A program made the translations under genes and the position numbers. 64,000 nucleotides of DNA. Source: Flavivirga rizhaonensis (GTDB lineage: Bacteria; Bacteroidota; Bacteroidia; Flavobacteriales; Flavobacteriaceae). This document shows, piece by piece, positions 33,601 through 42,488 of the stretch. How positions within the stretch are numbered: the stretch's first letter is position 1; each line of letters starts with the position of its first letter. Location: contig NZ_SRSO01000017.1 of assembly GCF_004791695.1 (NCBI RefSeq), forward strand, positions 1 through 64,000. The letters run 5' to 3'. The notes beneath the pieces were generated by a model that had not been told where the DNA came from, searched no databases, and saw only the letters and a program-made list of their open reading frames with translations.

Positions 33601-36600
33601 GTTTCAATGTCTAACTGAGTTTTAGGATAGGGAACAAATATATTTAAACTGCCCGATTGAAAACTATTGAAAGCTGCAAAGCTATATTTGACTACAAAGC
33701 CACCAGTATCTTCACTGTTTATGGGGATGGAAATTGTTTTTTTGTTCTTATTTAGTTGAATGATGTCCGTTTTTACAATCTTACGATTTTTTTCAACTTG
33801 CACCGAAACATTTAAGTTGCTTGCAGCAGAACCTAGTGTAATTAAAGCTTTTTCACCTGCTTTATAGCTTGATTTATTTGTCGTGATGTGAAATAATTGG
33901 TTGTCTGCTAAGGTTTTATCAGAATCGCTATATAGAGTCGTTTTAATTTCATCTTTAACCAATTGACCAAACTTGTCTTTACTTTCTAAAATGATAATGT
34001 ATTTACCTGATTCCCATTTTTTAATTTTACCAAGATTAAGCTTTTTTGTGTGTTCTGTGTTGAATGATGATATAAAAACAAGTTTTCCTTTTTTCCAATT
34101 ATTAGGATTATGTTCATTAGAGTAAGCATCATATGGAAACAATTTATTAAAAACATCTTCTGGAAATTCTTGATAATCTGGAGCTTCCCAAGGTCTTGGT
34201 CTTAAGACTTTGTTAGGAGCATTCAATTTATACATTTTTATTGTTCCTTTTGCTGCTACAAATTCACCATTCAAGTTTCTGGTATCTATTTCAATCGCAT
34301 TATTTTTTTTAGTTTTATCTATAAGATTAGCCATAGACATATTTGCCATTAATGCATGGTATCCAACATTAACTATCGTAGTTTCACTTCTGGTTTCGCC
34401 ATTTAAATCGGTAACATCTGCAGTGACTTCATATTTAAAAACAGGAAGGTTTGTTTTGTCAACACCTTGATCTGGAATGGCTTTAAAAGTAATTTCAAAT
34501 TCTCCTTTATTGTTAGTCATACTTTCACCATGAGTGATTTCTTGAGGTTCACTATTAAACCACGGACGATAAAAATAACACCAACGTGGGTATTCCACCT
34601 TTCTATGTACCCGATACACCACTTTAGCATTGGTAATATTGCTTCCAGCATAAGCTATAGCATTCCCTTTTATGGTTACTGAGTCGTTGATTTTATAAGT
34701 TTCGGTTATGGGATTAAATGTTGTTTCAAATTTTGGACGCTTATATTCTTCAACCGAGAAGTAAGCAGAACTCTCCATGTCATACCCTTGCTCTGCATCA
34801 AATTCTATATAATATTCTCCATTTAAGCCATTATTAGGCAGCATAAATTCACCTGAAACAGAACCAAATTCATTTGTTTTAGACTTTAATATTTTTACTT
34901 CTTCACCATTCGCATTATATAAAATGGTGTAAACTTTTTCGTTTGCTAAAACTTCAGATTTCCCTTCTTCTGTTTTAATAGCTATGGCTTTAAAATAAAC
35001 CGTTTGACCTGGTCTATAAATGCTTCTATCTGTAAATATAAAAGAGCTGCGCTTAACGTCTTCTTGCCGTTCTTTGTAATATCTGTAAACATAATATTCG
35101 CCAAAATATGCGAGATCATTAGTATGTTTAACCTTAACTTTTATATATGCATTACGTGCTTTGTTTTTTTCAATTTTCACCTCTCCATATGTATTTGTAG
35201 TGAGGTTTTCTGTTTGATAGCTTTTATCATTATTTTTGCTATAGCTTATTTCTACTTTAGCATTACTAATTGGTTTCCCATTATTTCTGTCAATAATTTG
35301 AAAGGTTTTATGAGTATTACTTTCAGTTTCAATTAAAGCCAAGTTAGTGACTTGTACTGTGTTAAAAGCAATGGCTTTTCCGTCGTTTTTAGACGATGCA
35401 AAAATTAAATAAGCACCATTGTTTAACCCTGAAACTAAAATTTCGGTCGTGTGTATTTGGTAATCACCTTCATTTTGTAGCGTGTTATCCCAGTTTTTAT
35501 AAGTATCTAACTTTTTAATAAAGGCTAGTTGTTTGTCTTGCCTATATGTTTGATTGAATTTTTCTAATTGACTTCTATTTAGCTTAAATATTTTAAACTG
35601 AAGTTGGCTTAAGTTTTTATATCGTATTAATAAACGTGCATTTTGCTGTATAGAAAGAAAATTTTCTGTAGTAATCTGTAAAGAGGGTTGCTCAATTTGT
35701 TGTTTTAAAACAGTACATTTTTTAGCACCATCACTTTTAGGGAATTTTGAAATGGCATTATTACAGATTGTAATAGCATCTTTAATTTTCCAGCGATTAT
35801 CTTCATTTGTTTTAGGTTGATAATTTGCACCATGTTGATTGTAAATAGTCGCTATTTCATAGTCGTATAAAGTAGAAACTTCATGAGTTTTTAAATGGTC
35901 TTTTTCAGTTTTTAAGGTGTTTAACAGAATAGATTCTTTGTCGTTAAATGTAGCATGTTGTTTTACAAATTTTAAACGATTAATATTTACGTCTGCTAAA
36001 GCAAATGGGGTTTCATCTTTTAAATGAAAACGAATCAAATCCTGATAGATTTTTAAGGCATTTAGTTGTAATGATGTCGTGTCTTTTGAATCTATTTTTA
36101 ATTTTGAAAACGTTTTGGCATCTTCTAAAAAAACAGGATTGTCGATTTCAAATTTGTAAGCAGGTTTGGTAATATGAGTTTCATCGGTTTTATAAAATAG
36201 TAGCGCATTATGATTTAAAAAGTCGAATAATGTAGGTCTGTAAATTTTAGAATCTTTTTGTAAATTTAGAATGTCATCATAATCGCTCAAAGGCTCTAAT
36301 TGTAACATTAATCCACTTTGTAGCGAATTTTGATAATGTAGATGAATCTCGTTGAATATCGTTTGTAAGTCCCAGGTTCTAAAATCTTCAACTTGCCCTG
36401 AGCTTGTCGAAGGGTCTACTTTTTCAGTAGTTTTTGTTCTGTTATAGAATTTCCATCTATTTTGATTATAATATTGCCAATACATGTTAGCCAGGATGCT
36501 TTCTAAAACATTTTTTGTTGGAAAGGCACTTTTTTCAATGGTATCTTTAAAATTGTTAATGATTTTAAGTTGGGCATCTTCTTCTAAAACCAAAGCGAAT

Positions 36601-36815
36601 TTGCCTTTAAAAAGCATGCTTTTTATTAGTTGAGGAGCATTTTTATCTTTTTTTGCCAGTTTAGTAATGTCTTCAACAACTTTTAAAGCAGATTTTGGCA
36701 AACCTTCTGTTTCAAATTGCTCGACTTTAGCCCATAAGCCTTCATATTTATTGTTTTGAGCATTAGAAAATGAGGCGATAAGTATAATCATTAATAAAGA
36801 TAAAGTGTTTTTCAT
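30687..36815 (-). CDS. Giant alpha-2-macroglobulin family protein with thioester motif
   Basis: The 2042-residue secreted protein has an N-terminal signal peptide (MKNTLSLLMIILIASFSNA), several MG-type beta domains (SSFIFTDRSIYRPGQTVYFKA near 590 is the typical MG2 start), and a C-terminal helical ring. The thioester CNEQ lies at about residue 1490 in YPYECNEQTFSRYYANAL. Bacterial macroglobulins trap proteases that attack the envelope. Three GC-rich words are in frame, at about 134-140 (STSSGQ), 1371-1380 (PSAESER) and 1621-1628 (SSSAVET), matching dispersed repeats. It has no neighbouring PbpC gene. Divergent from a TPR protein gene. Confidence 0.9.
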   Translation of the reverse strand: MKNTLSLLMIILIASFSNAQNNKYEGLWAKVEQFETEGLPKSALKVVEDITKLAKKDKNAPQLIKSMLFKGKFALVLEEDAQLKIINNFKDTIEKSAFPTKNVLESILANMYWQYYNQNRWKFYNRTKTTEKVDPSTSSGQVEDFRTWDLQTIFNEIHLHYQNSLQSGLMLQLEPLSDYDDILNLQKDSKIYRPTLFDFLNHNALLFYKTDETHITKPAYKFEIDNPVFLEDAKTFSKLKIDSKDTTSLQLNALKIYQDLIRFHLKDETPFALADVNINRLKFVKQHATFNDKESILLNTLKTEKDHLKTHEVSTLYDYEIATIYNQHGANYQPKTNEDNRWKIKDAITICNNAISKFPKSDGAKKCTVLKQQIEQPSLQITTENFLSIQQNARLLIRYKNLSQLQFKIFKLNRSQLEKFNQTYRQDKQLAFIKKLDTYKNWDNTLQNEGDYQIHTTEILVSGLNNGAYLIFASSKNDGKAIAFNTVQVTNLALIETESNTHKTFQIIDRNNGKPISNAKVEISYSKNNDKSYQTENLTTNTYGEVKIEKNKARNAYIKVKVKHTNDLAYFGEYYVYRYYKERQEDVKRSSFIFTDRSIYRPGQTVYFKAIAIKTEEGKSEVLANEKVYTILYNANGEEVKILKSKTNEFGSVSGEFMLPNNGLNGEYYIEFDAEQGYDMESSAYFSVEEYKRPKFETTFNPITETYKINDSVTIKGNAIAYAGSNITNAKVVYRVHRKVEYPRWCYFYRPWFNSEPQEITHGESMTNNKGEFEITFKAIPDQGVDKTNLPVFKYEVTADVTDLNGETRSETTIVNVGYHALMANMSMANLIDKTKKNNAIEIDTRNLNGEFVAAKGTIKMYKLNAPNKVLRPRPWEAPDYQEFPEDVFNKLFPYDAYSNEHNPNNWKKGKLVFISSFNTEHTKKLNLGKIKKWESGKYIIILESKDKFGQLVKDEIKTTLYSDSDKTLADNQLFHITTNKSSYKAGEKALITLGSAASNLNVSVQVEKNRKIVKTDIIQLNKNKKTISIPINSEDTGGFVVKYSFAAFNSFQSGSLNIFVPYPKTQLDIETTTFRDKLKPGTDETWSFKIKGPKGDKVSTELLASMYDASLDQFKSHGWYFNPINKPTYYSHLSTNSHKSFGTGYFRVYNDYNISSYPTQYYDQLNWFGYHFGYFNSASFRSKKMLNSRVAGAPVASEEMMLEESIVVSNKLEDSLDLDDKAKLNSGEELESDRETIEKKSEKPNFDNVKIRKNLQETAFFFPQLKTDAEGNVSFSFTTPEALTRWNLQLLAHTKTLEHATRTLTTVTQKELMVTPNTPRFLREGDQITISTKIANLTEKQLSGHAILLLTDAVSGEDISSKLIRKQASTHPSAESERAFTIDAKSNTQVSWNLSIPDDIQAVQYKVIAKSETFSDGEQNALPVLSNRMLVTETLPMWIRSNQTKTFTLDKLKNYTSKTLKNHKLTLEMTSNPAWYAVQALPYLMEYPYECNEQTFSRYYANALASHIVNSNPRIQDVFNQWKSQKVLISNLEKNEELKSILIQETPWLRDAQSEIEQKKRIALLFDLNKMNNELQSAIRKLEDNQMDSGAWAWFDGGRANRYITQHIITGFGHLNKLSVSSSAVETSQMTSKAIKYLDSQFIKEYKDIRKYNAKVDLNKDHLSYTQLHYLYMRSFFPDIAKSKEVDKITAYYHTQIQKYWLSRSLYAKGLMALVSHRANDSKTTNKILKSLKETSITSEELGMYWKANTNSWFWYQAPVETQALLIETFSEAGHSIQSNTKNLETIDNLKIWLLKNKQTNRWKTTKATTDAVYALLLQGSDWLSVTDMVDVVLGGQKITPSTLENVKVEAGTGYYKTSWSASEIKPEMAKVKLTKKGNGIAWGSLYWQYFEDLDKITSAETPLKLKKKLFLKQYDDTGEVISEITEKTHLKVGNLVRVRIELRSDRNMEFVHMKDMRASGLEPINVLSQYKWQDGLGYYESTKDASTNFFFDYLPKGIYVFEYDLRVNNAGDMSNGITTIQSMYAPEFSSHSEGKRLLVN
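31933..31955. repeat. Dispersed repeat word inside the macroglobulin gene (3)
   Basis: CTCGACTGCGCTCG at 31935-31948 is identical to 21941-21954 in the purK-purE junction, and is enclosed by GTCTCG and CGAGAC, which are inverted. On the coding strand it encodes VSSSAVET. It lies in the C-terminal helical domain of the protein. Confidence 0.7.
32678..32704. repeat. Dispersed repeat word inside the macroglobulin gene (2)
   Basis: On the coding strand it reads CACCCTTCGGCGGAGTCAG and continues AGAGGG, encoding HPSAESER. It shares CCCTTCG and TCAG with the word at 36396. It is GC-rich in an AT-rich gene and in frame. Confidence 0.5.
36396..36414. repeat. Dispersed repeat word inside the macroglobulin gene (1)
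   Basis: The word CCCTTCGACAAGCTCAGGG (reverse strand) interrupts an otherwise AT-rich coding stretch and encodes PSTSSGQ. The same CCCTTCG...TCAG...GGG frame recurs at 32678-32700. It stays in frame and adds no stop. Confidence 0.6.
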
Positions 36816-36956
36816 TTTTTTAAGTTTGTATCTAAAATACTTTCAAAAGCTATACCAAAAAATAGGAAATGCGTGAACATACAGTTTGGTTGAGTGAAAT
36901 TAGTTTTTTATGAGTGAACCAGAAAGTTTATTTTTACATTATCGACTATATACATT

Positions 36957-37910
36957 ATGAGAAATTTTTTGCTCGTTTTTTTACTTCCTATAATGACTTT
37001 TAGTCAGTCAAACCTTGATGGCATAGAAGCTCTTTTTCAAAAAAAGCAATTTAAAAAAGCACAGCAAAAGGTCAGTGATTATTTGAAAACACACCCTAAT
37101 AACTTGCAAGCCATTGAATTACTGGGAGATGCTTATGGGCATCAAAAAAAATGGGATGCTGCTATTTTACAATACGAAAAGTTAGTAAAAAATAAAGAGA
37201 ATGAAGCCAACTATCATTATAAATATGGTGGGGCATTGGGAATGAAAGCTTTGTCTATTAGTAAATTAAAAGCCTTGGGGATTATAGGAGATGTAAAAGA
37301 AGCGTTTTTGAAAGCGGCCGAGTTGGATAAAAATCATATTGCTACTCGTTGGGCCTTAGTAGAACTATATATGCAATTACCAGGCATTATAGGTGGTAGT
37401 AAAAGTAAGTCATTACTCTATGCTGGAGAATTAGAAGCGCTGTCTAAAGTAGATGGTTATTTGGCAAAAGGGTACGTTTATGAGTATGATGACGAGCCAG
37501 AATTAGCTGAAAAGTATTATAAAATGGCAATAAAAGAAGGCGGATCTGTAACTTGTTATAATAAATTGACCACTTTATACGAAAATGAAGAGGAACCAGA
37601 AAAAGCTATCGAAAACATAGAAACGGCTCATAAAAAACATCAACGGAATGCCATGCATTACCAAATTGGCAAAGTGGCTGCAGAGTACAATGTAGAGTTA
37701 CAAAAAGGAGAGCGTTGTTTAAAGGCGTATTTAGATAATTATTCTGCTGAAGATGGGGTTCCTAAAGCCTGGGCGAATTACCGTTTGGCACAAATTCACA
37801 TGCATAAAAAAAATAAACAAGAGGCTCTAAAATACATCGAGTTAGCTATTGTCGAACTTCCTAAGGTTAAATCGTTTAAAGAACAAAAGGAGAGGATTCT
37901 TAATTTGTAG
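36957..37910 (+). CDS. Exported TPR protein
   Basis: The 317-residue product has a signal peptide (MRNFLLVFLLPIMTFSQ) and at least three tetratricopeptide-like repeats, for example AQQKVSDYLKTHPNNLQAIELLGDAYGHQKKWDAAILQYEKLV and AEKYYKMAIKEGGSVTCYNKLTTLYENEEEPEKAIENIE. TPR domains hold protein complexes together. It is divergent from the alpha-2-macroglobulin gene with a 141-bp gap, so the two may be co-regulated and the TPR protein may assist it in the periplasm. That link is inference. Upstream is TATTTTTA, one base off the -7 consensus, 20 nt before the start. Confidence 0.8.
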   Translation: MRNFLLVFLLPIMTFSQSNLDGIEALFQKKQFKKAQQKVSDYLKTHPNNLQAIELLGDAYGHQKKWDAAILQYEKLVKNKENEANYHYKYGGALGMKALSISKLKALGIIGDVKEAFLKAAELDKNHIATRWALVELYMQLPGIIGGSKSKSLLYAGELEALSKVDGYLAKGYVYEYDDEPELAEKYYKMAIKEGGSVTCYNKLTTLYENEEEPEKAIENIETAHKKHQRNAMHYQIGKVAAEYNVELQKGERCLKAYLDNYSAEDGVPKAWANYRLAQIHMHKKNKQEALKYIELAIVELPKVKSFKEQKERILNL

Positions 37911-38058
37911 TTTGAGTATTAAGTACAGAGTAAAAAGTATTAAGTATTGTTTTTGGGGATTTTAATTTTTGTTGGAAGTTAGAAGTTGGAAGTCAGGAGT
38001 TTTTCAAATTTTAGTTTTACCAATAACCAAACAGCCCGCTAACTTTTATTAAGTTTAA
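37911..38058. other. Gap with degenerate direct repeats before the Mpl-like gene
   Basis: This gap holds variants of a GAAGTTAGAAGTTGGAAGTC type word and TTTGGAATTTGAAATCTGGAGTTTG. These look like decayed direct repeats rather than coding DNA. The second word includes the promoter of the next gene. Nothing else could be supported. Confidence 0.45.
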
Positions 38059-38090
38059 TTTGGAATTTGAAATCTGGAGTTTGATATTTG
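38059..38090 (+). promoter_or_regulatory. Promoter of the Mpl-like gene
   Basis: TTTG at 38059-38062 is followed after 20 nt by GATATTTG at 38083-38090, one base from TAnnTTTG. The box ends four bases before the ATG at 38095, again predicting a leaderless mRNA. The susC promoter has the same G-for-T variant. Confidence 0.45.
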
Positions 38091-38094
38091 TTGT

Positions 38095-39447
38095 ATGAAC
38101 GTACATTTTATAGCTATTGGTGGTGCAGCTATGCACAATTTAGCCTTAGCACTACACAATAAAGGCTATCAGGTAACAGGAAGTGACGACACTATTTTCG
38201 AGCCTTCGAAATCACGATTAAATGCTAAAGGATTATTACCTGAAACTTTTGGGTGGTATCCGGAAAAAATCACTTCAGATTTAGATGCTATTGTTTTAGG
38301 AATGCATGCCAAAGCAGATAATCCAGAATTGTTAAAAGCTCAGGAATTAGGGTTGAAAATTTATAGTTATCCTGAGTTTTTGTACGAGCAGTCTAAACAC
38401 AAAACTCGTGTGGTTATTGGTGGAAGTCATGGAAAAACAACCATAACATCTATGATTTTACATGTTATGCATTATCATGATAGAGACGTTGATTATATGG
38501 TTGGTGCACAGTTAGAAGGTTTTGATGTGATGGTAAAACTCACCGAAGAAAACGATTTTATCGTATTAGAAGGTGATGAGTATTTAAGTTCTCCTATTGA
38601 TAGACGTCCTAAATTTCACTTATATAAACCTAATATCGCGTTATTAAGTGGTATTGCCTGGGATCATATTAATGTATTTCCAACGTATGGTAACTATGTG
38701 GAGCAGTTTAGTATTTTTGTAGACTCTATTGTTAGTGGTGGTAGTATTAGCTATAATGAGGAAGACCTTGAGGTAAAACGCGTTGTTGAAGCCTCAACAA
38801 ATACTATTCGTAAATTACCATATCAAACACCAGAATATACTGTTGAGAACGGAGAAACCTTATTAGAAACTCTGGAAGGCAATTTGCCTATAGAAGTGTT
38901 TGGAAAGCATAATTTAAATAACCTTGCAGGTGCGAAATGGATTTGTCAGCACATGGGTATTGATGAGGATGACTTTTACGAAGCTATTTCTACCTTTAAA
39001 GGGGCTAGTAAACGTTTAGAGAAAATAGCGGAAGGTAAAACTAGTGTGGCTTATAAAGATTTCGCACACTCCCCAAGTAAGGTTGAGGCGACTACCAATG
39101 CGGTTAAAGAACAATACAAAAATAGAACTTTAGTAGCTTGTTTAGAATTGCATACGTATAGTAGTTTAAATGCAGAGTTTTTAAAGGAATATAAGGGGTC
39201 ACTTAATGCTGCCGATGTTGCAGTTGTATTTTATTCTCCACATGCGGTTGAAATTAAAAAACTCGAAGAGGTGACGCATGAACAAATTGCTAATGCTTTT
39301 CAACGTGATGATTTAATTATTTACACGAATCCAGCTGATTTTAAAGACTTTTTATTCTCGCAGGATTTTGATAATAAGGCTCTTTTATTAATGAGTTCAG
39401 GTAATTATGGGGGGCTTGATTTTGATGCTATAAAAAAACAATTCTAG
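38095..39447 (+). CDS. mpl: Mpl-like Mur ligase (UDP-MurNAc:peptide recycling ligase)
   Basis: The 450-residue protein is a Mur ligase. The Rossmann start HFIAIGGAAMHNLALALHNKGYQVTGSD, the ATP loop GGSHGKTTITSMI (about residue 105-117) and the GDEYLSSPIDRRPKF...WDHINVF region follow the Mpl pattern more than MurC. Mpl joins recycled murein tripeptide to UDP-MurNAc. The C-terminal domain has SKRLEKIAEGKTSVAYKDFAHSPSKVEA, typical of this group. It stands alone. MurC remains an alternative, but the DEY and SKRLE signatures favour Mpl. Confidence 0.8.
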   Translation: MNVHFIAIGGAAMHNLALALHNKGYQVTGSDDTIFEPSKSRLNAKGLLPETFGWYPEKITSDLDAIVLGMHAKADNPELLKAQELGLKIYSYPEFLYEQSKHKTRVVIGGSHGKTTITSMILHVMHYHDRDVDYMVGAQLEGFDVMVKLTEENDFIVLEGDEYLSSPIDRRPKFHLYKPNIALLSGIAWDHINVFPTYGNYVEQFSIFVDSIVSGGSISYNEEDLEVKRVVEASTNTIRKLPYQTPEYTVENGETLLETLEGNLPIEVFGKHNLNNLAGAKWICQHMGIDEDDFYEAISTFKGASKRLEKIAEGKTSVAYKDFAHSPSKVEATTNAVKEQYKNRTLVACLELHTYSSLNAEFLKEYKGSLNAADVAVVFYSPHAVEIKKLEEVTHEQIANAFQRDDLIIYTNPADFKDFLFSQDFDNKALLLMSSGNYGGLDFDAIKKQF

Positions 39448-39483
39448 CCTCCAAACCCGCCATAAACCATAAGTGTTTACAAG

Positions 39484-42435
39484 TTAATTCTTAATAAAAC
39501 GCTTTATGTATTCGGTGTTGTTTATATTAATTTTTATTAAATAAATGCCATTTGGTAAATTCCTAATTGGAATCCTAAGGTTAGAATTATTTGTTTGTAA
39601 TTTTGAAATATCATGATTCCCTTTTAATTGTCCTTGCATATTGAAAATACTAATGTTTTTAAAATTAGCTCCTGATAATAAATCACTTTTCAAGGAGATG
39701 AATTTACTATTTGTAGGGTTAGGAAACATTTTAATTAATTCTCTAGCATTGGTTGTGTTTTTTGATAAGCTTAAAGGGTTGGGGCCAGAATAAATACCTT
39801 TTGCCCAAGCACTTCCTTTTAATGCAAGCCAGAATACATTTATATCTTCTGGGTCTGGTTTTAAATCTGTAATTAGATCTGGTTGTCCTAGGTTATTACT
39901 AATTTTAAGCCATGAACTGCCACCATCAAAAGACACGTATGCACCAGGATTAAAAATAGTTACGTTGGCACCTTTATTATTTTGTAAAGGAACATTAACA
40001 GTAATTAAATTAGGGTTTATTGGTGATGTTTCTGTTTGCCACACATAGGGCATATCAAAAATCTTTATCCATGTTGCCCCTGCATCAATACTTTTCCAAA
40101 CTCCGCCTTCGTTAGCATCTGTGCTCGAAAATTGTCCACATGATATAAAAATAGCTTCGGTAGTTTTATCTAAAAACACATGGTTAACAGATTTAATTTC
40201 CGAAGGAATAGTTACTTTACTCCAAAATTGTCCGCTATTGTCAGAAAAGTATAAACCGCCAGGTTTTCCAGTAGAAGTCACATTTAGTGCAGCATACATT
40301 TGCCAGGGTTTTTTTGGGTGGAATGCTATTCTACGAACACTTGCTTCAGAAGGCATTCCAGTATTTGAAGTCACCCACGTTTGTCCGCCATCAAAACTTC
40401 TTTTAACCCCCAAATCTTCTTGACGGGTAATTATTCTAAAAGAAGCATTAACTTCTGCTACAGGATTTTCCATGACGCAGAAATACATTCTATCTGGTAA
40501 ATCTGGACGAATAAGTAGATTATATTGGAAAATATGATCTAAGGATTCATTTGTTCCTGAATAATCTCCAGAGAATGCAAAAACCACATTGTTCCATGTA
40601 GTACCTCCATTGGTTGATTTACGTAAGTACCCTCGGTGATCTTGACGGAATTGTAAAGTAAAAATGATATTGGGATCGTTAGGGTGAACAGCAACAGAGG
40701 AGATAGACGTTGCACCATTCGGGTGAACTTGTCCTTCTATTTGTTCTACAGCTACTGTTAAATCGTCTGCATCAGGAAAACCTGAGGCATCTGTAGTTTG
40801 CCAAAGCCCATGTTCACCACTACATAAAAGTTTACGATTTGGTACACCAGTTTCTAGCAATAAAAAACGACCAGGTAAATTACTGTCTCCACGACCTATC
40901 CATTTTTTACTTCCTGGAAATGTTTCGTCGTCGTCAACCTGTGTCCAAGTAGCTCCATTGTCTGAAGTTTTTAATGTTTGTTGACCAACACTAATAAAAA
41001 CCTCTCCTCTTTGGTTAATTTCTAAAAAGCGATTACCAGAGTATTCTTCACTATTTTGGGATTCTTCATGAATATGCGCGAAAGTTGTGTTAACTGTACT
41101 AGGGCTATTTCTAGCGGTCCAATAACCAGTGTCTGTTCCTCTACTCCAGTATTTACCGGTGCGTACACAAGGGAACCAATTTAGCCCTCCGTCTTCTGTT
41201 TTCCATACATCACCTGGACCAAATGTAAAATCATGCTTAGCGTTAAAGGATATATAAATCTCATTTTTATTAGTTGGATTGACTACTAAGCGGTTATAGA
41301 CGGGTAATACATTTGTATTTGGAAACTGGCTGTAAGTGGCTTTTGCATTTTGTTTATCTATGCCAAACCAATAAGCTATTGTTCTATAATATTTGTCACC
41401 AGTAGTAAAACTATCTACACCGTTTGTATTGTTACCGTTGTTAGCGTCTGAAGCAATACGTACACCAAGATTGCCCGTTATGCTAGTCCAGGTAGTTCCA
41501 AAGTCGGTACTTTTGTAAACGCCACCAGTAGAATTTACTGTATTTCCATTAGGAGTATAATGTGTTTGTTCGACTAAGTATAGCGTGGTTATAGGATTGC
41601 CAGGATTTGTTTTATCTACATGAACATCCATATCTCTTGGTAGGTTGTGAGGTAATCCAGTACCTGGGTTCTTCGTCCAACTAATACCTTTATTTGTACT
41701 GTTATATAAACCAAAGTTAGTTGCTGCTATAATATTATTAGAGTTAGTAGGATCAACGACAATTACGCCAACCGATAAGTCGTTTGTATGAGCAGGATCT
41801 ACAACTACCGGCGTCCAGTTAACACCCTTATTTGTCGTCCTGTAAATATGACCATAAGCAATATAAGGGGCAATATTACCTTGGGGCATTGCCTGAGTTC
41901 GGTGATACCCTTTAACATTCCAAAAATCCCCTGCACCTATATACCAGTTATTATCATTGCTAGGATCGACAACCATTTCAGAGTGCCTTCCTTCTATGAG
42001 TTCTAAAACTTTAGTCCAACTACGACCTTTATTTTCAGTTCTAAATAAAAAACCTCTTACATTGGTCGCAAAACCTAAATTTGGATCTTGATGAGACAAT
42101 GTGATATTTTGAACGCGACGCATACCTCGACCATTCCCATCAATTTCTTTTATGGTTTGCCATGTTTTTCCGTTATCAAAAGTACCATAAGAGTTGGATA
42201 AATCTGGAGACATATAATAACAATTAGGATCGGTTGGGTGAATCCAAAATTCTTCACAATACCCTGAGTTTCCAGGGCCAAATTGTCTCCATTCAAAATC
42301 TGGACTAGAATTTTGCTTGCTAGATTTTAAAGCATTAAAATAATCTGTATCTAGCGTTTGTGCATTGCTACTAATAATGGCCAAAAGCAATAGTGAATAG
42401 GTTTTTAAAGACTTAAGTTGTTTTTGAACTTTCAT
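39484..42435 (-). CDS. Sortilin-like beta-propeller protein with T9SS sorting domain
   Basis: The 983-residue secreted protein has a signal peptide and about 12 Asp-box motifs (S/T-x-D/N-x-G-x-x-W), for instance TENKGRSW, TNKGVNW, TSDNGATW, STNGGTTW, SFDGGQTW and SIDAGATW. These build one or two beta-propellers like VPS10/sortilin or BNR domains. The C-terminal 75 residues are a T9SS type A sorting domain (MFPNPTNSKFISLK, LPNGIYLIKIN). I chose ATG 42435 because the signal peptide MKVQKQLKSLKTYSLLLLAI begins there. The protein probably binds or trims surface glycans, but no catalytic residues stand out. Confidence 0.85.
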   Translation of the reverse strand: MKVQKQLKSLKTYSLLLLAIISSNAQTLDTDYFNALKSSKQNSSPDFEWRQFGPGNSGYCEEFWIHPTDPNCYYMSPDLSNSYGTFDNGKTWQTIKEIDGNGRGMRRVQNITLSHQDPNLGFATNVRGFLFRTENKGRSWTKVLELIEGRHSEMVVDPSNDNNWYIGAGDFWNVKGYHRTQAMPQGNIAPYIAYGHIYRTTNKGVNWTPVVVDPAHTNDLSVGVIVVDPTNSNNIIAATNFGLYNSTNKGISWTKNPGTGLPHNLPRDMDVHVDKTNPGNPITTLYLVEQTHYTPNGNTVNSTGGVYKSTDFGTTWTSITGNLGVRIASDANNGNNTNGVDSFTTGDKYYRTIAYWFGIDKQNAKATYSQFPNTNVLPVYNRLVVNPTNKNEIYISFNAKHDFTFGPGDVWKTEDGGLNWFPCVRTGKYWSRGTDTGYWTARNSPSTVNTTFAHIHEESQNSEEYSGNRFLEINQRGEVFISVGQQTLKTSDNGATWTQVDDDETFPGSKKWIGRGDSNLPGRFLLLETGVPNRKLLCSGEHGLWQTTDASGFPDADDLTVAVEQIEGQVHPNGATSISSVAVHPNDPNIIFTLQFRQDHRGYLRKSTNGGTTWNNVVFAFSGDYSGTNESLDHIFQYNLLIRPDLPDRMYFCVMENPVAEVNASFRIITRQEDLGVKRSFDGGQTWVTSNTGMPSEASVRRIAFHPKKPWQMYAALNVTSTGKPGGLYFSDNSGQFWSKVTIPSEIKSVNHVFLDKTTEAIFISCGQFSSTDANEGGVWKSIDAGATWIKIFDMPYVWQTETSPINPNLITVNVPLQNNKGANVTIFNPGAYVSFDGGSSWLKISNNLGQPDLITDLKPDPEDINVFWLALKGSAWAKGIYSGPNPLSLSKNTTNARELIKMFPNPTNSKFISLKSDLLSGANFKNISIFNMQGQLKGNHDISKLQTNNSNLRIPIRNLPNGIYLIKININNTEYIKRFIKN

Positions 42436-42480
42436 TGTTCTATGTTTTAGACCTTGTAATTTTAAAAAAATCATCATCTA

Positions 42481-42488
42481 CAAAGTTA
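42481..42488 (-). promoter_or_regulatory. -7 promoter box of the sortilin-like gene
   Basis: On the minus strand it reads TAACTTTG, an exact TAnnTTTG match 45 nt before the start at 42435. There is no TTG at the ideal distance upstream. Confidence 0.5.

Noticed and set aside
35004..35336. 110-codon hydrophobic open frame antisense to the macroglobulin gene
   Set aside because: Hydrophobic composition comes from reading beta-strand codons in reverse; there is no promoter or family support.
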